Assembly (NCBI RefSeq): GCF_963678975.1
Contig: NC_089279.1
Span: 29,613,525 to 29,677,524 of the forward strand
Source of the DNA: Dysidea avara
Taxonomy: Eukaryota; Porifera; Demospongiae; Dictyoceratida; Dysideidae
Direction of reading: 5' to 3'
Length of the DNA: 64,000 nt
Both the position numbers and the translations under genes were made by a program. Shown here in pieces: positions 41,617-53,553 of the stretch. Each line of letters opens with the position of its first letter. Within the stretch, counting starts at the first letter, position 1. A model generated the notes under the pieces. It saw only the letters and a program-made list of their open reading frames with translations. It did not search any database and was not told where the DNA came from.

Positions 41617-42186
41617 GGGCTCATCGATTGTGTACTTAGCTACTACAGCTATGACCAGAGCTTCGTGAATTAGCTAGTTAGCTATGTGTTGTTAGAGTAT
41701 CGTGTATGGAAGGTAATCCGTGCCAAAAATGAACTTATAAATAAAAGCACTTATAAAACCAGGAAAGCGGCGCGAATTTACCGTTTATCAACCATATCCC
41801 AACAAAACACAAACTGGCCGCTTATAGGTGTATGTAACGCGCTCCAGTTGTTTCTCTACACATCTGTCTACAGCTCTTGAAAAGGTGAAGGGATTTCCAA
41901 AGAATTAATGGTCTGCAGCTCAGCAGACTCCATGAGATCCCAAGATACAGCCCGAGACGCACTTTCCGAGACGTTTACAAAGTGAATCAGGTGGTGAGTG
42001 AAGGTGGTGAAGCTTCAGTATGTCCTGGCCAAAATGTAGGGCCAGGTAAATTTTTGCTTTGGGCGAGATCAAATTTGACGGGCTGGGGGGTCTGTTTTTT
42101 GTTTTTTTTGTAACCATTAGGTGACTAAGACTTGGATGGGTTTTGTTACAGGCGCTTTGTTTGCATACATGCTGACATAAGGTCTG
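41617..42186. other. Unassigned spacer
   Basis: No gene, repeat structure or family similarity that I can support. Confidence 0.4.
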
Positions 42187-42712
42187 TTGTGCAAATATAT
42201 TGGTTCCTGCCCTATGTTCTCCACATTAACAAAATTAATAGTGCCCTGGCCCAGCATTCATGTATGTGGCATGCATTGTAAATCAATTCAGTACATGATC
42301 TTGCACACATATTATCTTGAAAGTTCTCCTATTAAGGAAGTTACATTTGCCAAATATCTAGGGGTCACCATCGACGATTTTGTCTTAATGATTTTTCAAG
42401 TCGCTCTAGTGTTACTAGCATGCTAAGCACACTCAACTTACTTCCTTTACAACAAAGAAGAGAGAGATCTAAACTTATAATGATGTATAAAATTATTATT
42501 GATATTGTTGATATTCCCAAAGATTACTTTGCTCCTAATGATTCACGATTATGAAAAGGATACTACAAGCAACTGATGACAAAAATTGACTCATAGAAAT
42601 TTTCCTTTCTCCCTCGGTGATTAAACTTTGGAACCCCCTCCCTACATAGTTAATTCTCCTTCCCTGGATAGTTTTTGTAACAACTTAAGTAATTATATCT
42701 GTGCATTATAAT
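42187..42712 (+). pseudogene. LINE reverse transcriptase C-terminal fragment
   Basis: TFAKYLGVTI is a typical RT palm/thumb motif. Further on, in shifted frames, FSFLP...KLWN and NSPSLDSFCNNLSNY match the C-terminal tail of non-LTR retrotransposon RTs. Frameshifts and stops show it is dead. Confidence 0.6.
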
Positions 42713-42719
42713 CATTTGT

Positions 42720-44797
42720 GATTTCTCCACAGTACTTATACAACCAAGTACTAAGAATAATAAGAAATGCAGTTGAGATTACGTCACAAGTAATAATGTA
42801 ATGTTTGAGAAAACTATGAGGCCTGGAGACATAAACTAACCGGGGATAGATTTGCCTGTGAATGAAGGCACAACCATATAATAATTATGCCTGTTCATGC
42901 TGATGACTTTAATGTACATGTAATTCTATATAATGCCCCATGCTTTAATTTCAGAATTTGCAAACATCTGAGTGATTGTAGGAGAGCCAGAGGCCACCTT
43001 ACACGTAAACAACAATATTACAAGTATGTTTTAATGTTTGTATTTTAAGTCCAGCATATGCGCCCCAGGCGTCATTGCTAGAACAACCAGCTGATACCAG
43101 TTTACTCTTGAACAACAAGGTAAAGAGTATATTACAATGTTTTACTTTTATTGTACATCTTCATTCGTCACCTGGCTTGCTAGCTGGAATTTTCCACCTT
43201 TAGTTACTAATAATATAGTCTGTTGCTATTGGACCTTATCTGCAATGATGTCAGACATGTAAAAATGGTCATGATAGGTGTGGGACTTTCGTAAAATTTG
43301 TATGGGAGGATTTTTGAACAATGATATCTCATCCAAGATAGAAGATATTGAACTCTAACCTGCAGGTATGGTTGTAAGGTAACTGAACGACTAACAGTCT
43401 AGCATTAGTTTGAAAACCACCCAAAAATCGCTTCTACGTATTTATTGTAATGTATTATATCCATCCATACCTGAGGGTTAGAGCCCGTTATCTTCTTTCT
43501 TGACTAAGATATGATCGTTAAAAAATTCTGAGGTATGCACTGAGATTTGGGTGCTCCACTAGCGTATTACAGTAAGTTAAGTAAATGTGTAGCTATACAA
43601 TCCAGGCTGGTCCCTTGGACATATCAGTTATTCTCTCTGTCCAGTAATAATACTGAAATGATGTGGGCATGCAGCTACATGCTTCTTGTTTTTTTGTTTT
43701 TTTTAACTGAACATGCGATTGGTTAGTAAAAAGTGCATGAATTGCTAATTTTGACTGATTGCAGTGCTAAACAGATTGCAGTGATTGTCACTGCATGCAT
43801 TGGATGTCTCTACTCCAGATCACTGCATTTTAAAGAGTTTGTAACAGTGGCGTACATTGAATGGATGTTGATAATGCCAATACAGAGTCCTCTATTAGCA
43901 CCCGAATTTATTAAGATACAATGTGACACGAGGGAAATCTACTGTAAACTCATTGAAATGGAATCAGCCTAGGGTATGATTTGGGAGTGGAATGGGATCT
44001 GTGATGTGGACTATTAACACAGTTGAATGAATTGCAGTGGTTGGAATTTTGCTTCAGGTATGTACAGTAAGTGTAGTGTAGTGTGGTGCAAGACTTCCTG
44101 GAGCAGTGTGGAGTGGGTAATCATGAGAGACAATACCTACATAAACGTGGTTTGACTGATCACGTTAACATGGAATCCTTCAAACTTCTCTCCAAGGGGA
44201 GTAGAAAATACTGCCATCTATACAGCGTTGTTAGTTTGCCAGCTGTCATCAGTCTGCACATAGCCTGCAAACATAATGTTACTGATCCGCATGGGACTGA
44301 GGATATGAGCAGATATCGAACATGCAATACTTTTGCCCCTTTTCTGTTACACCTGTTGATCTGATCGATGCAAGTGATTTTGTTCAATTTTTGGAAAAGG
44401 TCTTCCCTTTCAAGGGGGAGACCAGTCACTGAAGTCTTTATTGCTTGTTATGTTTTACCCATTGTTACCAATTGTTAGGTGTTAGATAACAATGGCTAAT
44501 CTATAGCAATGTGTAACTCCTATTGTAGTGTGATCTGTGCAGCAAGTATAGTGTAGTGTGATATGTACAGTATGATAGCAGGTCTCCTCATGTTCATGTT
44601 TACATACTTAGGCACCAGATATTTACGTTACCTCTGGTATTTTGTAGTACACAGGTTTTAGGTGTATTTTATTTAGTGCCTGTGTTTTAGTGTAATGCTC
44701 TGTGTAGTTTACTGCTCTATCTAGTGTACGTGTGCACGTGTGTGGTGTAATGCAATGTAATGTGTATGTGTATGTAGTGTATATAGGTTTATGTGCG
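42720..44797. other. Spacer with an imperfect inverted repeat
   Basis: 43315-43371 and about 43466-43520 are imperfect inverted copies (GATATCTCATCCAAGATAGA against TCTTGACTAAGATATGATCG). A 93-codon frame at 44083-44364 has no recognisable domain and I do not call it a gene. Confidence 0.45.
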
Positions 44798-44966
44798 TTA
44801 ATCGGATGGCTGCAGATTCGAGGCTGCCTAGGTCCAGTCATGGATTTTTTCTCCTTTCTCCATCTTTTCAAACACACTTTGTGTAACAACTTTAAACAGG
44901 CTGTAAGACCAGGTGTCCTACAGACTTTCAGCACTAGTACTGTAAAGCCTTAATAAATAAATAAAA
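44798..44966 (+). mobile_element. tRNA-derived SINE
   Basis: Same layout as 31200-31393: ATCGGATGGCTGCAGATTCG, CCTAGGTCCAGTCATGG, the TAAGACCAGGTGTCCTA palindrome and a TAATAAATAAATAAA tail. Confidence 0.65.
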
Positions 44967-45681
44967 ATGTGTTATTAAAGTGGTTACCAGCTGATGAGTC
45001 CTGCCACTTAAAATAATAAGGATGAAACATCTTTCAGTAAGACTTCCTGGTTGAGGACAGTATCCCTCAAGAATAGGACTGTAAGTTAGCTACACCATTT
45101 ACATGGAGTTATGTACCGAACTCATCTTTCAGCGATTATGGCAATTGTACATGCTGAAGTGGCTGAGTTTGTCTGTGATCATATGATCTTCAGTAGCATT
45201 TGTTCTCCTACCCATCCCACTTAGGAGGAGCTACATTTCTACCTTCTAACTATACCACCTGACTGCAGACAATCCAGTGACAACTACCATACAGTGGTTA
45301 CATGCCAAATTGGATAATTAATTTTATAAAATGTATTTGTGAATAGCTACACATTCCTTGTAACTGGCATATTATAGTACTGTTGTCATTTCCTACAGGT
45401 TGGCAGCATCAAACAAGACCTATCTACGACGTACTCCATTGAATAACAACAATACATTGTGTCATACAAATACTCAAATTACTGCACACCATGATAAACC
45501 ATTACATCACTCCATAATGCAGACCATACTGAAGATGGTACCCCTCTCACTAGGGTTCATATGCAATACTGTTCAGTAGCAGCTTGGACAGTCACAATAG
45601 AACAGCTTGGAGTGTCACCATGGCAATGGTTTAAATGATTTCCATGGTAACAGTTTCGACAACATCCAGGACTATTAGGAG

Positions 45682-45951
45682 ATGGTAACCTTGACAACCT
45701 GTGATTTCAGTGACGTGTCAGTATCTCACATCCTCAATGAAGTACAAGTGTCACTAGATGATATTAAAAGTACCTACCACCCTAGTACACAGTCTGGTCC
45801 CACTTCACAACCACAGCAGCCAATTCATCCAATAAGATGTTGCATGATCCCCTGGTGTTATGCAGGAATTTCCCACAGATCACCAGACAAGGAGGCAGCA
45901 ATCAGAAGTATTGTAGTCAAGTTGAACACATGGTTCCAGCTAATGATGTGA
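45682..45951 (+). CDS. Possible coding fragment, unknown
   Basis: An 89-codon frame starting MVTLTTCDFSDVSVSHILNE with a Ser/Gln/Pro-rich middle. Composition is protein-like and an acceptor-like TCCTACAG precedes the area at about 45400, but no domain or partner exon is recognised. It could be chance. Confidence 0.25.
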   Translation: MVTLTTCDFSDVSVSHILNEVQVSLDDIKSTYHPSTQSGPTSQPQQPIHPIRCCMIPWCYAGISHRSPDKEAAIRSIVVKLNTWFQLMM

Positions 45952-46677
45952 AGACACCACTTGAACTGTTTACTATGGTAAACATTGTAGTTTTGTTACA
46001 TGTACATATTTTGTATTTCATATTTGAATTTACAGTTTTATTTATTCTACACATTATATAACAAGTTTGACATTTTATTCTAACACTATCACACCTTATG
46101 TAGTCGTATATTCTAATAAAATGAATATTTAATAAACATGAAGGTATAAGTCATGACTGTTCTATTAGAGTGATTGACTGCTCTATTAGAGTATCTCGAT
46201 CTTGCATTACATTTAATACAAGCACTGAATGAGTAACTCTGAGCAATTAATTTCGCTTCTTATTCGGGTATCTAGTAAACTGTAACTAATGGACTTTTGC
46301 TCCTGCAAATTTGGACTTGTATACTAAAATTGTGGACCTCTATGCTTAAATTGTGGACCTTTTTCCCAAGAGGGCGGTTCTTCAGAACCCCCCTTGGCTA
46401 CGGGCCTGGAGTCTGCTCTGGTAAATACTCGTACTCTTTGCAAACAGAAGTGTTATAATTATTGCATGTGACAACTATGTTGGACTTAATGTTGGGGCTA
46501 TTGTGAATCATATCTGCTAGTGTCAGTAAATAGACTTGATTTGGCAGTCATGATCAAAATTAGTCAGTAAACTTTGCTTGCATTTCTAAGACATTTCTTT
46601 GTACAATCTTGGCTGCTCTTGCCAGACATATAGCATCATTGTCAAAGTCCAACTCACATGCTTTAAGCAGAGCTGGA

Positions 46678-46768
46678 CCTAGTCTCGCATGGCCAGACCC
46701 TTTCCGCGCGGCCGCTTATCGATTAGAGATTATAAGCGGCGTGCTACAAGGGTCTGTCGGGACTAGTT
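46678..46768. mobile_element. Small palindromic MITE
   Basis: CTAGTCTCGC...CCAGACCCTT at the left against AAGGGTCTGTCGGGACTAG at the right, with a GCCGCTTAT/ATAAGCGGC inner stem. About 90 bp; no target duplication resolved. Confidence 0.5.
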
Positions 46769-46893
46769 CATGCACTAAAAAGTTTTCAACACGTTATTGG
46801 TGACGATTCCTTGACTGGGTAACAAGCATCCTGCGCTAGTAAAAGATCAAACTTGTGTACTGGAAGTAGTCGCATGTGACAAGTAGTTGAAGA

Positions 46894-47187
46894 CAGTGGC
46901 GATTCTAGACCTGACATACAGGGGGGGCCCAGTAGGGAACAACATAACCATTGTTGTTTGGCTATAGTATAAAGTAGAATTTTCAGGGGGGTCTGGGGGT
47001 GCAACCTCCAGAAGCTGCAGGATTTTTGCAATTTAAAGGCTAGAAAACAGCCTAAAATTTGTTCTAAAAACATGAAAAACAAATGCTAAAAATAACAATG
47101 CCAATCTATACAGCAACTTTTCCCCAAAATTTTTTAAAAGTTATTTTTTAACAGGGGGGCCTTGGCCCCCCCTTAGAATCGCCTATG
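46894..47187. mobile_element. hAT-type MITE just upstream of the RecQ-like gene
   Basis: Inverted ends CAGTGGCGATTCTA / TAGAATCGCCTATG are flanked by the 8-bp direct repeat GTTGAAGA (46886-46893 and 47188-47195). Poly-G tracts (GGGGGGGCC) lie next to both ends. It ends 27 bp before the RecQ-like ATG. Confidence 0.8.
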
Positions 47188-47214
47188 GTTGAAGACACGA
47201 GGTGTACCGGCAAA

Positions 47215-48612
47215 ATGGATCTGCCGTCTGCCCTGAATCACGCGTCTCAGCGAATGGGTATCCAAGGATTAAAACCTAAACAGTTAGAAGTTATAGAGGC
47301 ATTTGTTTCAGGAAAAGACACGTTTGTTTCCTTGCCAACTGGTTATGGCAAATCTATAATATTTGCAATGCTCCCTCTACTGTTTGATTTCTTATTTGGT
47401 AAGGTGTAGCTAAGCAATTATACTCGTGCATACAATATTATTATCTCATATTGCTTTTGTTTCTAAAAGGTGCCCAGGGAAGCATTGCTGTGGTTGTCAC
47501 ACCTTTGATATCTTTAATGATTGATCAAAAGGGGAAATTTTTGCAGAGGGGTTTGAAAGTAGAATTTGTTGGTGAAGCCCAAACTGATGAAAATGCTACC
47601 ATGGATGTGTTGAATGGAGATGTTCAGTTAGTATACATTAGTCCTGAGTCTTTATTGCTTAATCGGGGATATCGCAATATGCTAACAACACCTACATACC
47701 AGCAGAAATTGAAGGCTCTTGTTGTTGATGAAGCTCATTGTGTTAAGTTCTGGTAAGTCACAATTCTGTATGTTTTAAATACTGTTTCTGTTTAGGGGTG
47801 ATAAGTTTCGAACTGCTTTTGCTGATATTGGAAACATTAGAAGCTTATTGCCAAAAAATATCAATGTTATGGCACTGACAGCCACAGCAACCAAGACTAC
47901 TCTGTCCAGTGTGAAGTCCAGACTTGCGATGGAGGATCCTGTGATAGTTGGTCTACCTCCTGATAGATCTAACATTAAAATGATTGTGGAGCCATGCCCA
48001 GATTTAAGTGAATTGTTTGAAGAATTAGCCAAGGACCTGCGTGAAAATTGCACAAAGACCACTAAAACTGTTGTATTCTGTAGGTCATTAAAGGACTGTG
48101 GAAAAATGTGTAAGATGATGAAGAAATAGTTGGGTAAAGATATTACAGAGCCTCCAAAACTTCCTGATCAATTCCTATAGTTCTGGCTTATTGATGTTTT
48201 CACGGCAGCATCTGATAATGATATGCGAGAAGAAATTATCACTGAATTTTGCAAAAGTGAGACTAAACTAAGGCTAATAATAGCCTCCACAGCATTTGGT
48301 CTGGGAATCGACTGTAAAGACATAGTCCAGGTTATTAATTATGGAACACCAAATACTCTAGAGGAGCTAGTACAAGAAATGGGGCGGGCAGGAAGGAATG
48401 GTAACCAGACTCAAGCCATTTTGTATCACAAAGCAATTGGTGACGATGTAAGTGAGCAGGCAAAACTGTATGGAGAAAACATTAGTGTTTGCCGCAGGGA
48501 ACTGCTTTTTAAGGACTTTCTTTTCTTTAATAAAGAGAGTAGTCTTAGTGGATGTAATTGTTGCGATTTGTGTACCATATGGTGTACTTGTAAAGACTGT
48601 GGTGTTTGGTAA
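47215..48612 (+). pseudogene. RecQ-like DNA helicase, two in-frame stops
   Basis: Exons: 47215-47398, 47470-47752 and 47796-48612, with GT/AG introns and consistent phases. Helicase motifs run in order: Q-motif-like GLKPKQLEVIEAF, Walker A LPTGYGKS, VTPLISLMIDQ, DEAH box (VVDEAHC), ALTATAT, ASTAFGLGIDCKDI, and QEMGRAGRNG (motif VI). The Cys-rich RecQ zinc region (CRREL...CNCCDLC) follows and no HRDC domain is present. TAG codons at 48127-48129 and 48178-48180 interrupt the frame between the two RecA lobes, with the same frame open on both sides; Gln/Tyr codons would be expected there. Its ATP-dependent unwinding role is inferred from the family; this copy is probably dead. It is tail-to-tail with the DUF6589 gene. 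Confidence 0.8.
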
Positions 48613-48812
48613 ACTAATTGATAGTAATTGCAAATACCACATCAAAATGTATTACAGAAATCATGTTAAAGATTTAATAATTATAATATTGATCAATATG
48701 TATCATAATTCAGTACTTGCTTCTTAGCCCATTCCTTTGTATTTTTCCAGTCAATTGAGGCCATTAATTGTTTGTGCTTACGAAATCCCTTATGAGACCG
48801 CCCATTTGTGAT

Positions 48813-49981
48813 CTAAAACACCTTCTCTGCCACTAACTGTTCATGTAATTTTTGTAAATCCTTGTCAAAGGATGGCATTGAGTGATAGTCTTTGGTCGGT
48901 GTAATATTGGAAACATTTTCAAAGTTTGTGCATACCGTCTCAACCAGCCCCAACACCTTTGAAGCACACTGAACACTCTCAGGAGAAATGTTAGATCCTA
49001 AGCCATGCAACATTCCCTTCAATCTTTTGTTCAAATGTTCCAAATGAAGGTCTACTGGAATATTCTTCCCAGGTCTGCCATGAGTGTTGACTGTCCTAGA
49101 CCACTTTATCTCAGCAATCTTTCTAGGCGAGAGTAAAGAAGACTGGGCCAACAAGAGAAACCCCTCTTTGGCATAGTTGCTATGTCTTGTGTCTTTGAAA
49201 ATTGCAGTTAAAAATTTCCAGTAACTCAGCATTCGGTTGCCATCACCCATCTTGATGGCATCATGAAATCCGTGCCATAGCAGTGCCATTGTTAAGAAAT
49301 CAGTGGCATATGCATATACAGAATCATTAACATTTGTCACATTACCAGAAACTGCACTGTCAGGGATGGATATGTTTACAAATTTATTGACAATAGATTC
49401 TGCAATGGCCTTACAGTCAGGCGATGAATTTCTAGATTCATCCATCACTTGCTCTGCTGCTGTAGTTACATGGGCGCACATTATAACATTCAAAAAGTCC
49501 TCTGCTGCCTTCATATTATGCTTTGGAACTTTTCCAAATGAAGTACCATTTATCACCTGCTTTAGTTGAAACAAAGTGCCCTTGTCATGAGGTGTTACAG
49601 AGTAAAATCGGTTTTGCAAAACCTAAAATTCATTAATATAATACACATAATTATTCAGTATAAAACATTGTAAAAACTTACAGTAACAAGACAAAGTCTT
49701 GCATGCCAGTCACTGGTAGCTGGTACATATCCATCCAAGCGAGCTAAGCTTGTCTTGTGAAAACAACGCAAAGCTATAGCTCCTCGTACACGGGCTGATG
49801 TCAGTTAGTTCCCAAAAATCAGACAAGGCCACACTCTTGTTTCCTGCTGTATGTGTGGAGTTCCATTGACCTCCACTGATACTTCTGTACTTTTTGCAGG
49901 AATGTATTTGTTGAGAGCAAGTAAAATCTGTGTCATTTCAGTTAAAACGTTTTCATTGTGCAATTGCACACCTAATGGCAC
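48813..49981 (-). pseudogene. DUF6589-domain protein, one in-frame stop
   Basis: Exons read leftwards: 49682-49981 (100 codons) and 48813-49622, phase 0, GTAAG donor and TTTTAG acceptor. Conserved blocks are NENVLTEMTQILLALNKYIP, then RVRGAIALRCF, DWHARLCLV, DAIKMGDGNRMLSYWKFL, HSNYAKEGFLLLAQ and NTHGRPGKNIPVDLHLEHLN, which I recognise as the DUF6589 domain common in cnidarian, sponge and fungal genomes and often tied to repeats. In exon 1 the expected Gln of a G-D-Q-L-T-like motif is TAA (FGN-stop-LTSARVRG). More upstream exons are likely but not found. Function is unknown. Confidence 0.7.
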
Positions 49982-50008
49982 CTAATAAAGCAGATTTACA
50001 TACCTAAC

Positions 50009-50505
50009 TTAACCAATGTCAAAGTCAGGAAATTCGTCCTCAGCAGTAAGCGAATACTGGCGGAGTATCATTTTCACATTGTACTTCCACAAAGTCACAG
50101 ATAGTTGCTGGAGAAGTTGGCGTCTAGCAAATTTTCTAGGTAAACCGTTTCTAACAGTTGTTCTGTCAGCTATGGATCCTAAAATTGATAGGGCATATGG
50201 TGACCAAACACCAAAGGTCTCACATACAAGAGGATAAAATCTCCTCCATTATCATTCACAATATTCTGGTATTGGTTATCCTTAGCTATCTCACCAACAG
50301 CAGCGGCCACCCCAGCCTGAGAAGAAGCAGAAGATATGACAGCAGACTGAGTGGTACTCCTGACGGAGAGATCAAAATAGGCAGGACGATCAAGATGAAG
50401 GTCAGGGTGGTATATGTCGCCAGGACGTGATTGGTCAGATGAAATGCCTTGCTCCCTAAGAACACCAGGGTGATCTTGGAGCAAGGCATGGTGTACAACA
50501 GACAC
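50009..50505 (-). pseudogene. C-terminal fragment of a retroelement protein (possible nuclease-like domain)
   Basis: The frame reads LREQGISSDQSRPGDIYHPD, then AYFDLSVRSTTQ, AAAVGEIAKD, and after a frame change ETFGVWSPYALSI and a basic tail ending at TAA (50009-50011). This D...E-x-x-K layout is typical of a C-terminal domain seen in many invertebrate RT-related proteins. The assignment is from memory of the motif pattern, so moderate only. Confidence 0.45.
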
Positions 50506-50602
50506 TAAAGCATTAGTACAACAGACACTAAAGCATTAGTACAACAGACACTAAAGCATTAGTACAACAGACACTAAAGCATTAAAAACAGACACTAAAG
50601 CT
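50499..50602. repeat. Minisatellite of the ACAGACACTAAAGCATTAGT unit
   Basis: Four to five tandem copies of about 24 bp (ACAGACACTAAAGCATTAGT plus ACA); the last copies are degenerate. Confidence 0.9.
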
Positions 50603-50628
50603 TCCCTTACTTGGCATATATAGTCTAG

Positions 50629-51008
50629 TCTGGCGTAGCCGACCTGTGCGTAACGCGAAAGTCTGGTGACAGCCGCATTCAGTACCTGTGCTAGCCTTAC
50701 GAAACACTGGTGCGTCCAATCAGATCGCTTAGTGACCAATTAACAACATTCTATGACGTTATTCCGATTTGGCCACTGATTATGGCGAGCTTCTTATGTC
50801 TTTTCTACAACCAGCACAAATGTAAGGATTTGTAGAGGAAATAGACGTCATTCAAGTGCAAGTACAGTAGCTGTCGCGCTCTGTTACCGGAAATTGTCCA
50901 AGTGTTTCGCGTGTATTTTCAAATTTAATTGCATTCCATCTGCACAGGTACTGAATGCGGCTGTCACCAGACCCTCGCGTTACGCGCGCGGGTCGGCTAC
51001 GCCAGACT
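50629..51008. mobile_element. Terminal-inverted-repeat DNA element
   Basis: TAGTCTGGCGTAGCCGACCT at the left matches the reverse of AGGTCGGCTACGCCAGACTA-like sequence at the right (51 kb side reads GGGTCGGCTACGCCAGACTA). The inverted arms are about 70 bp and include GACAGCCGCATTCAGTACCT. The flanks TATATAGTC and TATATAGTT suggest an 8-9 bp target duplication. No coding capacity. Confidence 0.7.
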
Positions 51009-51067
51009 ATATATAGTTCAGATCTATACCTAGTTATAACCCACAGCAGAAATAAATCGATTTGCTA

Positions 51068-51699
51068 CTGTGGATTTGGTATGGAGCTACTCTTTGCCGA
51101 AAATCACGTAATTTTGAATTCGGAGCAACCCAGCAATCATTTTCTTATTATTATTATTTAATGGGCTTGTAGATGCCAAGGCAAGCTAACTTGCCAGGCT
51201 AGGCCGCAGGCCTTTGAAGGTGCCCATATCTAGATTGCTTCCAAAAATTATCCAAGCGCAGCTTGAAGGTTGCAATCAACAAAAGGAAAGCCCACAAACC
51301 TTCACTATACAGCAATATAGTTTGGTTATCACTTCATGCACAGCGCAAGTTTCATATGGATCTGAGCTTTCCTTCCATCAAACTAAGTGGCATGAAATTT
51401 CTTCCTAGCGCGTCTGAGACCAAAATGGGAGGCGTGACTGCAATAACTCCAAGTTTTAGTTTCTCCAGCAAGTGATTTAGGCTTCAATATTATGTTGTCA
51501 CCACCTAATGGTATTAGTTTCCAACCAGAAATGGATCACATGATTATGGATTGATTTTTCGTTTGCATTATAGCTATACATGGTTAGTTATGTATAGTGG
51601 TATAATCTAGACAGAATTTCACAGGTATTCTGATCAAAATTTGACAGAGACACCACTGATGAAGCATAGAGTTAGGCATAGTAAAACTAGGGCCCTACA
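51068..51699 (+). repeat. Inverted segmental copy, left arm
   Basis: Matches 58422-58925 on the opposite strand, from CTGTGGATTTGGTATGGAGC to TAGTAAAACT. The left arm has a 150-bp insertion at about 51127-51275 with an (ATT)n stretch and a GGCCTAGCC-type hairpin. No frame is conserved as protein. Confidence 0.75.
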
Positions 51700-52535
51700 A
51701 AAAATGGCAGGGTTGTTTGTATGTAACATCAAGATACTCTAATAGAGCAGTCATGCAAACAGTCTCCAGTCTCTTTACTATTCTGTCCTCTATAGTAAGC
51801 AAGTGGAATCCATAAACAGGCTGAATTGAATATCAGGGTAAAAATGCAATTGGTAAGAAACCTCAATAGTATCAGATTACTGGTTGGGGGCACACCATAA
51901 ATGAATCCACATTATGAGTGCATGGCTATACCCAGAGGCAATATTTATAGACAAGATTAGGTAATAAGAATAATTATGCTGCTAGAGTTTCAATTCACTA
52001 CAATAGCTGCAGAGGCATTTCAAAAAGAAAATTAATATTGGTATGAGTTGGCCACCTTGCACTACTAAATGGCACAAATTATAGCTAAGTACATGCAATC
52101 ACTACAATTTATTCTTAATTTAATCTGTTGTACTATATACTCCATATGGAGGTTCCTGTACAGTAAACAAATAATAATAATAATAACACACATTTTGATT
52201 AATCAGCTATATCTTCATACTAACTGTAGCTGTAAGTTTTGTACATTCAATAATTGTAATGATTTGTATAGGTATTTCTAGTATACTGCTAAGCAAAAAT
52301 CCATCACACAAACTGGTGTCAAATTATAATGCTAGAAATGTCAATCTATTGTGAAAAATCGTAATTTTCCTGTGCCTTAATTATACTCCCTGGTGGAGGC
52401 TCTGCATGCATATAGTAATAAATATAATCCAATATATAATTATAATTTTAATAGTACAAATACAACATTATATAATTATATTTTAATTAATTAATCTTGC
52501 AAGCTTTTAAATTTCTGTTTTGCTTGTAGGATGTA
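51700..52535. other. AT-rich spacer
   Basis: No gene supported. One GATACTCTAATAGAGCAGTC motif is at 51733-51752. Confidence 0.45.
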
Positions 52536-52987
52536 CCGTACGCAAGAAAATTTGACGTCAAAAAAATTTGATGAATTTGATTTAATTCGTCAAATTTAAA
52601 TTCGTCAAATGTTTATAAGCGTCCTTAAAAGTACAGGTTTTGCCTACAATTTCTTGATTTTCGTCAACATTTTATTCGTCAAATCTAATGGACAATCAAA
52701 GATTATCCATTTGGTATTCAGTTGCCGAGTATGTAGGGGGGGGGGAGGGGAGAATTAGGTTAATGTAGACTATAGGCCTTCAAAGCCTCTGGTATGAGTT
52801 CGAGTCTCATATTCTCCGTTAGCCAAATCTCCAATTGATTGTGGAGATTTGGCTAATTACATGAATGGCAAATTCTATTCTATTGAATAGAATAGAATTT
52901 GCCATTCATTGATTTAATAAATGGCTAAAATCTGCTGAAGTCTGAATTCGTCAAATGTTTTTGACGTCAAAATTTCCTTACATACGG
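52536..52987. mobile_element. Tc1/mariner-like MITE containing a tRNA-like arm and palindromes
   Basis: TA-flanked inverted ends: CCGTACGCAAGAAAATTTGA at the left and TTCCTTACATACGG at the right, each followed inward by TTTGACGTCAAA. Inside are a perfect 15-bp stem TTAGCCAAATCTCCA/TGGAGATTTGGCTAA (52819-52856), a perfect 24-bp-arm palindrome (52861-52909), and ATGAG-TTCGAGT-CTCAT, a perfect tRNA T-arm (52795-52811). Confidence 0.7.
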
Positions 52988-53553
52988 TACATGCAATTTT
53001 ATGTTGATCTACAGACTGTGTATGGTATATATTTGGTAACATTGCATGTGTGAGATGTAGACATTTACTATAGATATCCTTTTTATAATGAGTCATAAGT
53101 TTACGGACTTATGATACTTGGTATAACATGCAGTTTCAATGGCCTATGTCTTTCGACTATGGATCTATTACCTTAAATGTGACTTAAAATGTGATTTCTA
53201 AAGAACATGTAATTTTCTTCAATGACTTATAAACCTCACATAAATTCAGGAATGACTATACACATTCATAGACAGCTCTACAAAGTACATGTTATACATA
53301 TATTATAGAGCACTCAGTACATTGTGGCTGTTGGTATAACAGTTATCCAACAGGCCTTTGGTGCGGTTTCTCACGATAAAGCCAAAAATAAGTAATACCC
53401 TTCAGCTATGGGTGAAAACCTTAAATTTCTTGTTTGTTAAAGGCTCATATATAATATATAACTGCCTGCAGCCTGCTGTGAAAATATAAGATTGAGGACA
53501 TACCTCCCTAACTTTTAAGAAGAAATTAAGTACAAACTAGCTAAATTTATATA
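52988..53553. other. Spacer
   Basis: AT-rich. I see no gene or repeat structure. Confidence 0.4.

Noticed and set aside
41161..41624. Pro/Phe-rich frames (PRPGFTP-like)
   Set aside because: Translation of the GC-rich minisatellite next to the gag region.
48813..49981. DUF6589 protein as a known transposase such as KDZ/Plavaka
   Set aside because: I see no catalytic D/D/E pattern that I can assign, so only the DUF name is used.
52790..52815. Possible tRNA gene
   Set aside because: Only a T-arm is convincing; no complete acceptor stem or A box, and it lies inside a MITE.
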